A DNA stretch of 64,000 nt from Actinacidiphila bryophytorum (GCF_016916835.1 NZ_JAFFIX010000001.1:496001-560000); one strand, 5' to 3'. Positions 26,950 to 35,372 are shown, numbered from the stretch's first letter. Numbers and translations: made by a program. The notes: generated by a model from the sequence alone, not told the origin.

Positions 26950-28682
26950 GCCGCCGCCTCCTGCTCGGTCAGCTGGGACAACACGATCTCCCGGTAGGTC
27001 TCGTTCTCCGCCATCAGCTCGGCGTGCGTGCCGGTCCCGACGACGCGGCCCTCGTCCAGCACGACGATCCGGTCGGCGTCGCGGATCGTGGACACCCGCT
27101 GGGCCACGATCACCACCGTCGCCAGCGCGGTCTCCGCCGCCAGCGCCCGCCGCAGCGCGGCGTCGGTGGCGTAGTCCAGCGCGGAGAAGGAGTCGTCGAA
27201 GAGGTAGATCTCCGGGCGCCGCACCAGCGCCCGCGCGATCGCCAGCCGCTGCCGCTGCCCGCCGGAGACGTTGCTGCCGCCCTGCGCGATCGGCGCGTCG
27301 AGGCCGCCGTCCAGCTTCGCGACGAAGTCCTTGGCCTGCGCCACCTCCAGCGCGTGCCACAGCTCCTCGTCGGTCGCGTCGGGCTTGCCGTAGCGGAGGT
27401 TCGAGGCGACCGTCCCGGAGAAGAGGTACGGCTTCTGCGGCACGAGACCCACGGTCCTGGCCAGCAGCGCCGGGTCCAGCTCCGCCACGTCCTCGCCGTC
27501 CACCAGCACCCGGCCGCCGGTCGCGTCGTACAGCCGCGGGATCAGGCCCAGCAGCGTGGACTTGCCGCTGCCGGTCGAGCCGATCACCGCGGTGGTCTCG
27601 CCGGGCCTGGCGATCAGGTCCACGCCCCGCAGCACCGCGGCCTCGGCGCCGGGGTAGGCGAAGTCGACGTTGAAGAGCTCCAGTTCGCCGTGCCGGCGCA
27701 GCACCGTGATCGGGGCCTTCGGCGGTACGACGCTGGAGTCGGTGCCGAGCACCTCCTCGATGCGCTCGGCGCACACCTCGGCGCGCGGCACCATCATGAA
27801 CATGAAGGTGGCCATCATGACCGACATCAGGATCTGCATCAGATAGCTGAGGAAGGCCGTCAGGGCGCCGATCTGCATGCCGCCGCTGTCGATGCGGTGC
27901 GCGCCGAACCACAGCACCGCCACGCTGGAGACGTTCACGATCGCCATCACGGTCGGGAACATCAGCGCCAGCAGCCGGCCGCTGGCCAGCGACACCTCGG
28001 TGACCTCGTCGTTGGCCCTGCCGAAGCGCTGCTTCTCGTAGTCGTCCTTGACGAAGGCCCTGATCACCCGGATGCCGGTGATCTGCTCGCGCAGCACCCG
28101 GTTCACGGTGTCGACGCGCTTCTGCATGGTGCGGAAGATCGGCCGCAGCTTGCGGATGATCAGGCTGACCGCGACCGCGAGCACCGGCACCACGCCCAGC
28201 AGCAGTGACGACAGCGGCACGTCCTGGCCGAGCGCCATGACGATGCCGCCGACGCACATGATCGGCGCCGAGACCATCATCGTGAAGGTCATCAGCACCA
28301 GCATCTGCACCTGCTGGACGTCGTTGGTGGTGCGGGTGATCAGCGACGGGGCGCCGAACTGCCCGACCTCGCGGGCCGAGAAGCTCTGCACCCGGTCGAA
28401 GACGGACTTCCTGATGTCCCGGCCGACCGCCATCGCGGTCCTGGCGCCGTAGTAGACCGCGCCGACCGCGCACACCACCTGCACCACGGTGACGCCGATC
28501 ATGGTGGCGCCCATGCCCAGGATGTAACCGGAGTCACCCTTGACCACGCCGTTGTCGATGATGTCCGCGTTCAGTGTGGGCAGGAACAGTGCGGCGATCG
28601 TCTGGACGAGCTGCAGCGCGACGAGCACGCCGATGGGGCGTTTGTAGGGTCCCAGGTGGGAACGCAGGAGTCGGATCAGCAC
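26946..28682 (-). CDS. ABC exporter half-transporter, degenerate-site subunit
   Basis: 578 residues from GTG 28682, with GAGG eight bases upstream. Six-TM domain first ('LIRLLRSHLGPYKRPIGVL'), then the nucleotide-binding domain: Walker A 'AVIGSTGSGKSTLLGLIP', signature 'NVSGGQRQRLAIARAL'. Walker B 'EIYLFDDSFSALDYATD' has Asp where the catalytic Glu is expected, and the H-loop reads 'VVIVAQRVSTIRDAD' with Gln instead of His. These substitutions mark the degenerate ATP site of heterodimeric exporters, complementing the canonical partner encoded next. Confidence 0.92.
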   Translation of the reverse strand: MLIRLLRSHLGPYKRPIGVLVALQLVQTIAALFLPTLNADIIDNGVVKGDSGYILGMGATMIGVTVVQVVCAVGAVYYGARTAMAVGRDIRKSVFDRVQSFSAREVGQFGAPSLITRTTNDVQQVQMLVLMTFTMMVSAPIMCVGGIVMALGQDVPLSSLLLGVVPVLAVAVSLIIRKLRPIFRTMQKRVDTVNRVLREQITGIRVIRAFVKDDYEKQRFGRANDEVTEVSLASGRLLALMFPTVMAIVNVSSVAVLWFGAHRIDSGGMQIGALTAFLSYLMQILMSVMMATFMFMMVPRAEVCAERIEEVLGTDSSVVPPKAPITVLRRHGELELFNVDFAYPGAEAAVLRGVDLIARPGETTAVIGSTGSGKSTLLGLIPRLYDATGGRVLVDGEDVAELDPALLARTVGLVPQKPYLFSGTVASNLRYGKPDATDEELWHALEVAQAKDFVAKLDGGLDAPIAQGGSNVSGGQRQRLAIARALVRRPEIYLFDDSFSALDYATDAALRRALAAETALATVVIVAQRVSTIRDADRIVVLDEGRVVGTGTHAELMAENETYREIVLSQLTEQEAAA

Positions 28683-28784
28683 GCTAGATACCTCGGGATC
28701 GGTCGGCTCGGCTGCGCGGCCTGGTCCGGCTCGGCCCCGACCGGCGCGCCACACTATCCTCAGGCATCCCCGGGCCGCACATGA

Positions 28785-30299
28785 TTAAAGCGAGGCAAAA
28801 GCTCCCGGGTGGGTGTGTTCGCGCACAGCGATGTACTGCTGGCGCACGGCCGAGCCGACCGCCGCGCCACCGCCCCCGCTGCTCCTGCCCTCGGGGCTGC
28901 CGTGCCCCCCGTGGCCGGCGCCCTCCGCGGGCTCGCCGTCCGCCGGGTCGAGCAGCACCGCACCCGGCATCGGCCAGTGCGGCGGCTCGCTCTGCGACTG
29001 CGAGCCCAGCACCGCGCCCAGCGACCAGGCCGCCTGCCGGGCCGCGCCGATCGCCGCGTACTCCGCCGCGGGCGGCACCACCACCAGGGTGCCGAACAGC
29101 GCAGGCGCCAGCGCCTGCACCGCGGGCAGCTCGGCCGCCGCGCCCAGCAGGAAGACCCGGCGCACCTCCACGCCCTTGTTGCGCAGCACGTCCAGCGCGT
29201 CCGCGAGCCCGCACAGCATGCCCTCGAAGGCCGCCCGCGCCAGGTGCTCGCGCTTCATCGACTCGCGCCGCAGCCCAGCCAGGGTGCCCGCGGTGTGCGG
29301 CAGGTCGGGGGTCCGCTCGCCCTCCAGGTACGGCAGCAGCACCAGGCCGTACGCCCCCGGCGTCGACTGCAGCGCCAGCTCCGAGAGCCCCGCCAGGTCC
29401 GTGCCCAGCAACTCGGCGGTGCCGCGCAGGGTGCGTACCGCGTTGCGCACCTGGACCACCGGGAGGTGGCGCCCCGTCGCGTCGGCAAACGCGGTGACCG
29501 TGCCCGTCGGGTCCTTCAGCGCCTCGTGGTGCACCGCGAAGACCGTGCCGGCCGCGCCCAGCGACACCACCGCGTCGCCCGGCCCGAGCCCCAGGCCCAG
29601 GGCCGCGGCCATGTTGTCGCCGGTGCCGGCCGAGATCAGCAGGCCCTCGGGCGTCTGGCCCGCGGGCTCGGCGGGCGCCAGCACCTCCGGCAGCCCCACC
29701 TGGTGGCCCAGCGCCAGCTCGACCAGGTCCCTGCGGTACTCGCCGGACGCCGCCGACCAGTAGCCGGTGCCCGACGCGTCGCCGCGGTCGGTGGTGCGGC
29801 GGGCGGGCTGGCCCAGCAGCTGCCACACCAGCCAGTCGTGCGGCAGCATCACCTCGGCGATGCGCTTGGCCGCGGCCGGCTCGTGCTGGGCCAGCCAGCG
29901 CAGCTTCGCCACCGGGTACGCCGCCTGCGGTTGGGCGCCCACCGCGTCCGCCCAGCCCGCGGTCCCGCCCAGCTCCTGCGCCAGGTCCGCGGCCTGCACC
30001 TGCGCCCGCTTGTCGCCGCGCAGCAGCGCGGGGCGTACGGTCACGCCGCCCGCGTCCAGCGCGAGCAGGCCGTGCTGCTGCCCGGAGATCCCGATCGCCT
30101 GCACACCTTCGAGCACCCCGCCCTTGGCGGCCTCGCCCAGCGACAGCAGCCACGCCTGGGGGTCGATCTCGGTCGGCTTCTCGCCGTCCGGCACCTCGTG
30201 GGGTGCATACCCCTGCCGCAGGACCTCACCGGTGTCGGTGTCGCACACGACGACGGTGGTACCTGCGGTGGAGCTGTCTATACCGGCCACTTTGCCCAT
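28785..30299 (-). CDS. xylB: Xylulokinase (FGGY family)
   Basis: 504 residues. Phosphorylates D-xylulose to xylulose 5-phosphate, feeding the pentose phosphate pathway. FGGY features: N-terminal 'VAGIDSSTAGTTVVVCDTDT', 'QAIGISGQQHGLLALDAGG', 'MLPHDWLVWQLLG', and catalytic Asp in 'ISAGTGDNMAAALGLGLG'. 'LPYLEGERTPDLPHTAGTL' and 'ARAAFEGMLCGLADALDVL' follow. The C-terminus has a Gly/Ser-rich insert (around residue 465). No xylose isomerase is adjacent; the isomerase would be elsewhere. It links functionally to the xylanase at 2 kb but is not in its operon. Confidence 0.92.
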   Translation of the reverse strand: MGKVAGIDSSTAGTTVVVCDTDTGEVLRQGYAPHEVPDGEKPTEIDPQAWLLSLGEAAKGGVLEGVQAIGISGQQHGLLALDAGGVTVRPALLRGDKRAQVQAADLAQELGGTAGWADAVGAQPQAAYPVAKLRWLAQHEPAAAKRIAEVMLPHDWLVWQLLGQPARRTTDRGDASGTGYWSAASGEYRRDLVELALGHQVGLPEVLAPAEPAGQTPEGLLISAGTGDNMAAALGLGLGPGDAVVSLGAAGTVFAVHHEALKDPTGTVTAFADATGRHLPVVQVRNAVRTLRGTAELLGTDLAGLSELALQSTPGAYGLVLLPYLEGERTPDLPHTAGTLAGLRRESMKREHLARAAFEGMLCGLADALDVLRNKGVEVRRVFLLGAAAELPAVQALAPALFGTLVVVPPAAEYAAIGAARQAAWSLGAVLGSQSQSEPPHWPMPGAVLLDPADGEPAEGAGHGGHGSPEGRSSGGGGAAVGSAVRQQYIAVREHTHPGAFASL

Positions 30300-30356
30300 A
30301 GGGCCGATGATGCCGTACCCGGCGCCCGCCGTCAGGTATTGCTCAGGTGTTCGAGG

Positions 30357-30653
30357 TCAGGTGTTCGACGTGCCCCAGTCGTCGTCCGGGCCGCTGCCGT
30401 TGCGCAGCGAGCGCACCTTGTGGGCCAGCGCGTCCGGCAGCCGCGGCCCGACCTTCGCCGAGACGGTGTCGGCGGCCTTCACCGCGGCGGTCCTGCTCTG
30501 CTGCGCCGCGCTCTCGGCGGCATTGCGCACCGCCGGGTTCTTCGCGAAGCGCTGTGCGGCCGCCGCCAGCTGGTCGTACCGCTCCCGGCCCGCCCGCGCC
30601 CCGATCACGAAGCCGAACGCGGCTCCCATGATGAACGTCAGCTTGTAGCGCAT
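30357..30653 (-). CDS. YtxH-like small membrane protein
   Basis: 98 residues. N-terminal membrane segment 'YKLTFIMGAAFGFVIGARAG' with the Gly-rich pattern of YtxH-type proteins, then a helical charged region ('GRERYDQLAAAAQRFAKNPA', 'RNAAESAAQQSRTAAVKAAD'). GGAAGGGTGGAG precedes ATG 30653. The function of these proteins is unknown; they are often linked to stress. A 14-base tandem duplication sits at the stop codon (30343-30370). It is upstream of xylB on the same strand with a 57-base gap. Confidence 0.78.
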   Translation of the reverse strand: MRYKLTFIMGAAFGFVIGARAGRERYDQLAAAAQRFAKNPAVRNAAESAAQQSRTAAVKAADTVSAKVGPRLPDALAHKVRSLRNGSGPDDDWGTSNT

Positions 30654-30841
30654 GGCTCCACCCTTCCTCACCGGTCTCGTCGCACCGCGCGTGTGCTCCG
30701 CGCCTACCCTGCGCATCCGGACGACAACCCCGGCGCTATCGGTTGGCGGAGCACCCCCCCACTTGCGCTAATGTATGTGTCGCACCGAGAGCGCGCCTTC
30801 CGGGAACACCCCGGCGGGTGCATTCGGTGCACGCAGTGCGA

Positions 30842-30914
30842 TCCCCTGTAGCTCAATTGGCAGAGCAGCCGGCTGTTAACCGGCAGGTTACTGGTTCGAG
30901 TCCAGTCGGGGGAG
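30842..30914 (+). tRNA. tRNA-Asn (GTT), copy 1
   Basis: 73 bases, complete cloverleaf: acceptor TCCCCTG/CGGGGGA, D-arm GCTC/GAGC, anticodon stem GCCGG/CCGGC with loop CTGTTAA (anticodon GTT), T-arm ACTGG-TTCGAGT-CCAGT, discriminator G. CCA is not encoded. Confidence 0.97.
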
Positions 30915-30918
30915 CTGG

Positions 30919-30991
30919 TCCCCTGTAGCTCAATTGGCAGAGCAGCCGGCTGTTAACCGGCAGGTTACTGGTTCGAGTCCAGTCGGGGGAG
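30919..30991 (+). tRNA. tRNA-Asn (GTT), copy 2
   Basis: Identical to the first copy and separated from it by four bases (CTGG), so the two are certainly co-transcribed. Followed 10 bases later by a rho-independent terminator. Confidence 0.97.
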
Positions 30992-31000
30992 CGCCGGATC

Positions 31001-31023
31001 AGGACCCCTTCGGGGTCCTTTTT
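31001..31023 (+). terminator. Rho-independent terminator of the tRNA-Asn pair
   Basis: Stem AGGACCC/GGGTCCT around loop CTTCG, followed by a run of T at 31019-31023. The UUCG-like tetraloop and the U-tract make this a textbook intrinsic terminator, unusual in so GC-rich a genome. Confidence 0.88.
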
Positions 31024-31147
31024 CATGCCCGGGGGAACCATCCCCCCGCCCCCGCGAGTCCACCTGATGACGCGTCTGTGACCCACGAGGGCGACAGATC
31101 GTATGAGCAGCTATGCTGCGGCAGACGGCGCGCACGCCACGCCGTAC

Positions 31148-31221
31148 GGGGCGGTAGCTCAGCCGGTTAGAGCAGCGGACTCATAATCCGCCGGTCCTGG
31201 GTTCGAGTCCCAGCCGCCCCA
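31148..31221 (+). tRNA. tRNA with CAT anticodon (Ile2 or elongator Met)
   Basis: 74 bases: acceptor GGGGCGG/CCGCCCC, D-arm GCTC...GAGC, anticodon stem GCGGA/TCCGC with loop CTCATAA (anticodon CAT), T-arm CCTGG-GTTCGAGT-CCCAG region, discriminator A, and CCA encoded at 31222-31224. It lacks initiator features (three G-C pairs at the base of the anticodon stem). The GGGGCGG acceptor resembles actinobacterial genes that are read as tRNA-Ile2, in which C34 becomes lysidine. Elongator Met cannot be excluded. Confidence 0.9.
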
Positions 31222-31307
31222 CCACGCCCCGCCGGGCACGCCCGCTGACCTGCGTGCGGTGCGTGGGGGCGGCGAGCGGGCGGCAGGGCGACCGGAGCTG
31301 ACGACGC

Positions 31308-32873
31308 TCAGCCGAGTGCGACCAGGTACGCCTGGTGGCCCGTTGTCGCGTAGACCGACCTCGCCACTATGTAGAGGGAGCCGTTGTGCCATAGCGGGTA
31401 GCTGCGCATCACCAGCTGCCCGAGGCGGCTGTAGCTGTCGACCGGGAGAGTGGCGTACCGCCGGATGGCGCCGGTGGCGGGGTCGACGGCGACGAGCCAG
31501 CCGCGGGCGAGCGGGTCGGGGGGTTCGTAGGCGAGCAGCTTTCCGTCCTGGAAGCCGATCGCGGTGATGCTGTGCAGGGCGTCGGACTTGGCGACCCAGC
31601 GCTGCCTGCCGTCGGCCAGGCCGAAGGCGACGATGCCGCCGATCGACCGGTCCTGGCCGGCGGTGTCCCTGCCCAGCGACAGGTACACGGCGTCGCCGCT
31701 GACCAGCACGTTGTGCACAGCCTGCAGCTCGTTGCCGTCGCTGTCGATGTGGTATTTGCCGCTGCCCAGCGATATGCGCCACCGCTGGTGCCCGGCGTCG
31801 TCGAGGGCGATCACGTCCCGGTAGGGCACGCCCTGGGTGCCGATCATGACGATGACGGGGTCGGTGGAGACGACCGCGCTCATCACGGTGCCCCCGGGCG
31901 CCGACCATTTCCAGGTTGCGGCGCCGTGACGGGCGGGGTCGAGGAGCTCCACCTCGTACGCTCGGGCGTTGCAGTTGACCACCGACACGAGTCGGGCGCC
32001 GCCGGCGTACCCGTCGGTGTTGCACGAGGCGTCGTATCCGGAGTGCCACAGAGGCCGGTGGTCGCTGAGCCGGTAGCCCGCAGACCCGGTGAGCCAGTCC
32101 ACTGCCAGGGTGTCGCCGCTGATCGCCATCTCGCTGAAGGCGAAGTCGAGCTGCCCTCCGGTGCCGCCGGGCAGGGCCACGGTCCAGCGCACCTTCCCGG
32201 CGGCGAGGTCTATGGCCATCACCTTCTCGCAGCTCGTGCCGTACTGGACTGCCGTCAGGCCGGCGTACGAGTCCCTCGCCGCGCTGCAGTCGCGGCGGCC
32301 TGGGGCCGGGATCGACCAGGCGCGAGCCCCGGTGTCGATGTCGTACGCCACGACCTTGCCGATCTCGTTCTTGACGGCGTACCGGCCGACGAACCACAGC
32401 CCCAGCGTGTCGTACTGCCCGTCCTCGGCCGCCACCGGGTCGGCGGTCTTGTTCCACAGATACGCGAGATCCGGACGGTACGGGCGCCCCGCCGTCAGCA
32501 GCCCCGCGCCCGTCCCCCCGGCGGCCGCGGGACCGGACCGGTGACCGGGCGCTCCCTTCGCCAGGGCGTACACGCCGACGCCTACCAGGAGCAGGGCCAC
32601 GGCCGCCGCCACCGCGAGCACGGCCCGTCCGCCTGTCCGCCGTCCTGCGGCGGCCTGCCGGCCCCGGCGCTTGCCCGGCCGTCCCACGGGCGACGACGGC
32701 TCGGCAGTCGCCGGCGTGAACGAGCCCTGCGCGTACGGACCGGCCGGCGGCGGCACCGGCTGGGCGTAGGGATTCTGCTCGCGAGGCACCGGCCGGGCGT
32801 GGAAGGGCGGCACGGTTCCGTCCGCTTCCCGGGGGTCCTGGTACGGCCCCGGCGGCGGGAAGGACTGCGGCAT
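31308..32873 (-). CDS. Membrane-anchored PQQ-like beta-propeller protein
   Basis: 521 residues from ATG 32873 (AAGGAA upstream); further in-frame starts exist upstream. A Pro-rich cytoplasmic N-terminus (residues 1-70, 'PPPGPYQDP', 'PVPPPAGPYAQG'), a basic stretch, one membrane segment near 83-105, then an extracellular beta-propeller of PQQ-like repeats. The repeats are recognised by 'VVAYDIDTGARAWSIPAPG', 'VMAIDLAAGKVRWTVALPG', 'VIALDDAGHQRWRISLGSG' and 'LVAVDPATGAIRRYATLPV'. No PQQ ligand residues can be claimed. Such proteins are common and uncharacterised in Streptomyces. It lies convergent to the CAU tRNA. Confidence 0.8.
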   Translation of the reverse strand: MPQSFPPPGPYQDPREADGTVPPFHARPVPREQNPYAQPVPPPAGPYAQGSFTPATAEPSSPVGRPGKRRGRQAAAGRRTGGRAVLAVAAAVALLLVGVGVYALAKGAPGHRSGPAAAGGTGAGLLTAGRPYRPDLAYLWNKTADPVAAEDGQYDTLGLWFVGRYAVKNEIGKVVAYDIDTGARAWSIPAPGRRDCSAARDSYAGLTAVQYGTSCEKVMAIDLAAGKVRWTVALPGGTGGQLDFAFSEMAISGDTLAVDWLTGSAGYRLSDHRPLWHSGYDASCNTDGYAGGARLVSVVNCNARAYEVELLDPARHGAATWKWSAPGGTVMSAVVSTDPVIVMIGTQGVPYRDVIALDDAGHQRWRISLGSGKYHIDSDGNELQAVHNVLVSGDAVYLSLGRDTAGQDRSIGGIVAFGLADGRQRWVAKSDALHSITAIGFQDGKLLAYEPPDPLARGWLVAVDPATGAIRRYATLPVDSYSRLGQLVMRSYPLWHNGSLYIVARSVYATTGHQAYLVALG

Positions 32874-33071
32874 TGGCAAAGTTTCCTTGTCGTGCGTCGG
32901 TTTCATGGACAGGCGAGTGCCGGTGTCCGTCCTTGCCGACGCACGGGTCCCCCGGGCGCCGCACTGCGCGGGCCTCACGTGTCTCCCCGGATCATGGCGG
33001 TCCCGTACGCCGGTGGGAGTGAGCAGTGACTACTCCTTCGGGGAGGCGGCAGGGTACGCCCCGCCCCCGGG

Positions 33072-33509
33072 TCAGCCGGCCGTTGTGCGGCGCAGCAGGG
33101 GGATCAGGGTTGCCGCGACGGTGAGGTGGATCAGGGTCAGTGCGGCCTTCGTGCCGGCCGTGGCGTCCTCGGCGAAGACCGGGACCAGGGAGAGCGCGGC
33201 GACCGTGGCCGCCAGGGTCGTCCACCAGGTCGGGGCGCGGCGGGTGAGGCGTTCCAGGAGGGCGAGGGAGGCCCAGCCCAGCAGGGCGAAGAGCAGCGAG
33301 AAGGCGAGGACGACGGGCAGGTTGACGGTCGCGGTGCCCTGTGAGTCGGTCAGGACGAATCGGACGCCCAGCGCGTAGGCCGGCAGCCAGACCGCCGCCG
33401 GCAGCAGGGTGGCCGCCCCGACCGCGACGGCCCGCGCCCGCCGCCTCGTCCGTACGGTCGCCTCGTCCGTCGCACCGGCCCGCGTGGCCGGAGGTGTCTG
33501 CGTCGTCAT
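33072..33509 (-). CDS. DUF6069-like four-TM membrane protein
   Basis: 145 residues. After a basic N-terminus there are four predicted membrane helices: 'AVGAATLLPAAVWLPAYALG', 'LPVVLAFSLLFALLGWASLA', 'WWTTLAATVAALSLVPVF' and 'AALTLIHLTVAATLIPLL'. Pattern and length match the DUF6069 family of actinobacterial membrane proteins, which have no known function. It is divergent from the small lipoprotein gene; the gap contains a short dyad at 33628-33638. Confidence 0.75.
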   Translation of the reverse strand: MTTQTPPATRAGATDEATVRTRRRARAVAVGAATLLPAAVWLPAYALGVRFVLTDSQGTATVNLPVVLAFSLLFALLGWASLALLERLTRRAPTWWTTLAATVAALSLVPVFAEDATAGTKAALTLIHLTVAATLIPLLRRTTAG

Positions 33510-33627
33510 GGTCGGATCTCCTCGTCAGGGATTTGGGCGCCACCAGCCGGGGGGGTGGGCCGTGCGGCGCTCTCACCCCGTAGGTCGAACGGGGCGGCGC
33601 CGGATCGACACGGCCGCTCACCGCGGT

Positions 33628-33638
33628 GGAACCGTTCC
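33628..33638. promoter_or_regulatory. Short perfect dyad GGAAC-C-GTTCC
   Basis: Five-base arms around a central C, flanked on both sides by CGCGGTGG-type sequence (33621-33649), in the divergent gap between the DUF6069-like gene and the lipoprotein gene. It may be an operator, but no regulator is adjacent. Note that GGAAC also occurs in some ECF sigma -35 elements. Confidence 0.3.
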
Positions 33639-33707
33639 GATCGCGGTGGCGTGACAGTCCGCGGGGGCCGGAACCGGCGTCCCGCGAGCGAAGGGACGGG
33701 CTGCGGT

Positions 33708-33992
33708 ATGACGGCAGGGGGACGGCGCGCGCGGATCGCGGTGGGGGTGGCGGCGCTGGGGGCGGTACTCGCGCTCGCCGGCTGCGGAGCCAACGACGCC
33801 AAGGGGTACGGCGACGCGCCGGTCAAGGGCAAGCAGGGCGAGGACAGCCCGGCGACGGTCTACAACATGCCCGACGGCTTCGGGAACCTGGCGACCAAGT
33901 GCGTCGGCAGCGGCAACCGGGCGTACGTCACGACCAACAGCGGCGGCCCGTCGAACATCCAGATCGTCAAGGACCCGCAGTGCCCCGGCTGA
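33708..33992 (+). CDS. Small lipoprotein with YNMPDGFGN motif
   Basis: 94 residues. AAGGGACGG precedes ATG 33708. Signal peptide with lipobox 'VLALAGCGAND' (Cys near residue 25). The mature part carries 'ATVYNMPDGFGNLATKCVGS' and ends 'IQIVKDPQCPG' with two Cys that could pair. The next gene encodes a paralogous domain on a membrane anchor and overlaps this one by 13 bases. No function known; the motif is one I recognise from small Streptomyces exported proteins. Confidence 0.8.
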   Translation: MTAGGRRARIAVGVAALGAVLALAGCGANDAKGYGDAPVKGKQGEDSPATVYNMPDGFGNLATKCVGSGNRAYVTTNSGGPSNIQIVKDPQCPG

Positions 33993-34327
33993 GGAGGCGC
34001 GGCGGGCGTGGCGCCGGCGTCGTCCTGGTGGTCCTGCTGTGCCTGATCCTGGCGGCGGGAGCCGGCTACGGCGGCTGGTACTGGTGGCAGCGGGTCAGGG
34101 AGGACGACGCCTCCGGGCGGGGCGACGCACCGGTGGCGGAGAGGCAGGGCGAGGACAGCGCCGTCACCGTCTACAACATGCCGGACGGGTTCGGGAACGT
34201 GGCCACCAAATGCGTCGGGGCCGGGCAGCGCGGCTACAGCACGACGCACTTCGACACGTCGGACGGCGACGACAGCAAGGCCACCAACGCCAGCATCGTG
34301 GTGGTCCCGGACCCCGCCTGCCGCTGA
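33980..34327 (+). CDS. Membrane-anchored paralog of the YNMPDGFGN lipoprotein
   Basis: 115 residues from GTG 33980, which lies inside the end of the preceding gene; AAGGA is seven bases upstream. A basic n-region (PRLRRRGGRGAG) and a long hydrophobic helix 'VVLVVLLCLILAAGAGYGG' anchor it. The extracellular part repeats the neighbour's core: 'VTVYNMPDGFGNVATKCVGA' and ends 'VVVPDPACR'. Same two-Cys layout. The 13-base overlap with strong coding bias supports translational coupling of a lipid-anchored and a TM-anchored version of one domain. Confidence 0.75.
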   Translation: MPRLRRRGGRGAGVVLVVLLCLILAAGAGYGGWYWWQRVREDDASGRGDAPVAERQGEDSAVTVYNMPDGFGNVATKCVGAGQRGYSTTHFDTSDGDDSKATNASIVVVPDPACR

Positions 34328-34353
34328 CCCGCCGCCCCCGAATGCCCGGCGGG
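34328..34353. terminator. Short hairpin between convergent genes
   Basis: CCCGCCG (34328-34334) pairs with CGGCGGG (34347-34353) across a 12-base loop, in the 28-base gap between two convergent genes. It could serve both directions. No T-run follows. Confidence 0.45.
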
Positions 34354-34355
34354 GC

Positions 34356-35372
34356 TCAGCCGCCGAGGAGGGGCGCCAGGTCGCCCGTCAGCAGCGCCTG
34401 CATCAGCACGTCGCCGCGGCCGCCGGCGGGGCGGCCCGTCAGCCGTACGAGGTGTTCCGGGCCGCCCTCGACCGTGACCTCCGTGCCCGTCAGCAGCTGC
34501 GACCAGGGCTCGTCGGCGGCACGCGAGCGGCCCGAGGCGAGCCGGGTACGCAGCTGCGCGGCGAGCGCGTCCGCGGCGGACGCGGACGGGTTCGTACGGC
34601 ACAGCTCGTTCGTCAGGCTGGTGGCCGAGGTGCCGCGGGTCCCCACGCCGAGCACCGTGCCGCCTGCCGCCGCTTTGACGTCGCCGGTGCCGTTGTCCGT
34701 CAGTTCGGCGGCGAGCGGGTGGTCGAGGCACTCGGCGACAGCGCTGAAGGCGGCGTCGTCGCCGAGGGTGTGGCCGCCGACCGCGTCAACGCCGTCGAGC
34801 GCGGCCAGGGAGGACGCGTGGACGAGGGAGGAGCCGCCGCTCCGCACGAGGTTGAACCGGCCGACCGACGCGCCGGTGAAGGTGTCGGCGAGCGGGCCTG
34901 TCATCGAGATCTCGTGGTCGTGCTGGAGGCGCCAGGTCTTCCCCGAAGGACCGTCCTTCTCCGGCGTGCCGCCGAGCGCCTCGACCTTCGGCGCCACCGC
35001 GGACGGTTCGACACCGCCGTCGAGCCGGCCGCCGGTGTCGGGCGGGTTGCCGGCCTCGACGGCGACGTCCGCCTTGCGGCCGTCGAAGCCGAAGCTCTGC
35101 TGCGTGAGCGGGGCGGAGGGCGCGATCTCGCCCCACCCGTGCTGACCCAACTGCGAGGCCGCAGGCCCCGTGCCCGTCAGGCCGGCCTTGCGCTGGGCGC
35201 CGAGGTCGCCGAAGTCCACCCAGGCGCGGTGCCCGGCCGTATCGGTGATCCTGCCCAACTCGGCCCGCAGGGTGTCGTCCCCACCACCAGAACCGCCCCC
35301 GCCGCACCCGGCGACAGCCACGACGGCAAGCACCAAACCCCCCGCGGCCAACCGCACCTGCATCCCCATCAC
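34356..35372 (-). CDS. Uncharacterised lipoprotein
   Basis: 338 residues; in-frame ATGs at 35372, 35369 and 35363. Signal peptide with lipobox 'VVAVAGCGGG', then a Gly-rich linker. The mature domain has 'ITDTAGHRAWVDFGDLGAQR', 'AVAPKVEALGGTPEKDGPSG', 'ALDGVDAVGGHTLGDDAAFS' and a later Cys pair (AECLDHPL, NELCRTNP). I do not recognise a family; the overall look is that of Streptomyces exported lipoproteins of unknown role. It is convergent with the YNMPDGFGN pair. Confidence 0.75.
   Translation of the reverse strand: MMGMQVRLAAGGLVLAVVAVAGCGGGGSGGGDDTLRAELGRITDTAGHRAWVDFGDLGAQRKAGLTGTGPAASQLGQHGWGEIAPSAPLTQQSFGFDGRKADVAVEAGNPPDTGGRLDGGVEPSAVAPKVEALGGTPEKDGPSGKTWRLQHDHEISMTGPLADTFTGASVGRFNLVRSGGSSLVHASSLAALDGVDAVGGHTLGDDAAFSAVAECLDHPLAAELTDNGTGDVKAAAGGTVLGVGTRGTSATSLTNELCRTNPSASAADALAAQLRTRLASGRSRAADEPWSQLLTGTEVTVEGGPEHLVRLTGRPAGGRGDVLMQALLTGDLAPLLGG

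Noticed and set aside
30357..31086. Reading frames that cross the tRNA genes
   Set aside because: The bases are fully explained by tRNA cloverleafs and a terminator.
30842..31224. tRNA genes as attachment site of an integrated element
   Set aside because: No integrase, direct repeat of a tRNA 3' end or phage/ICE gene is present nearby.
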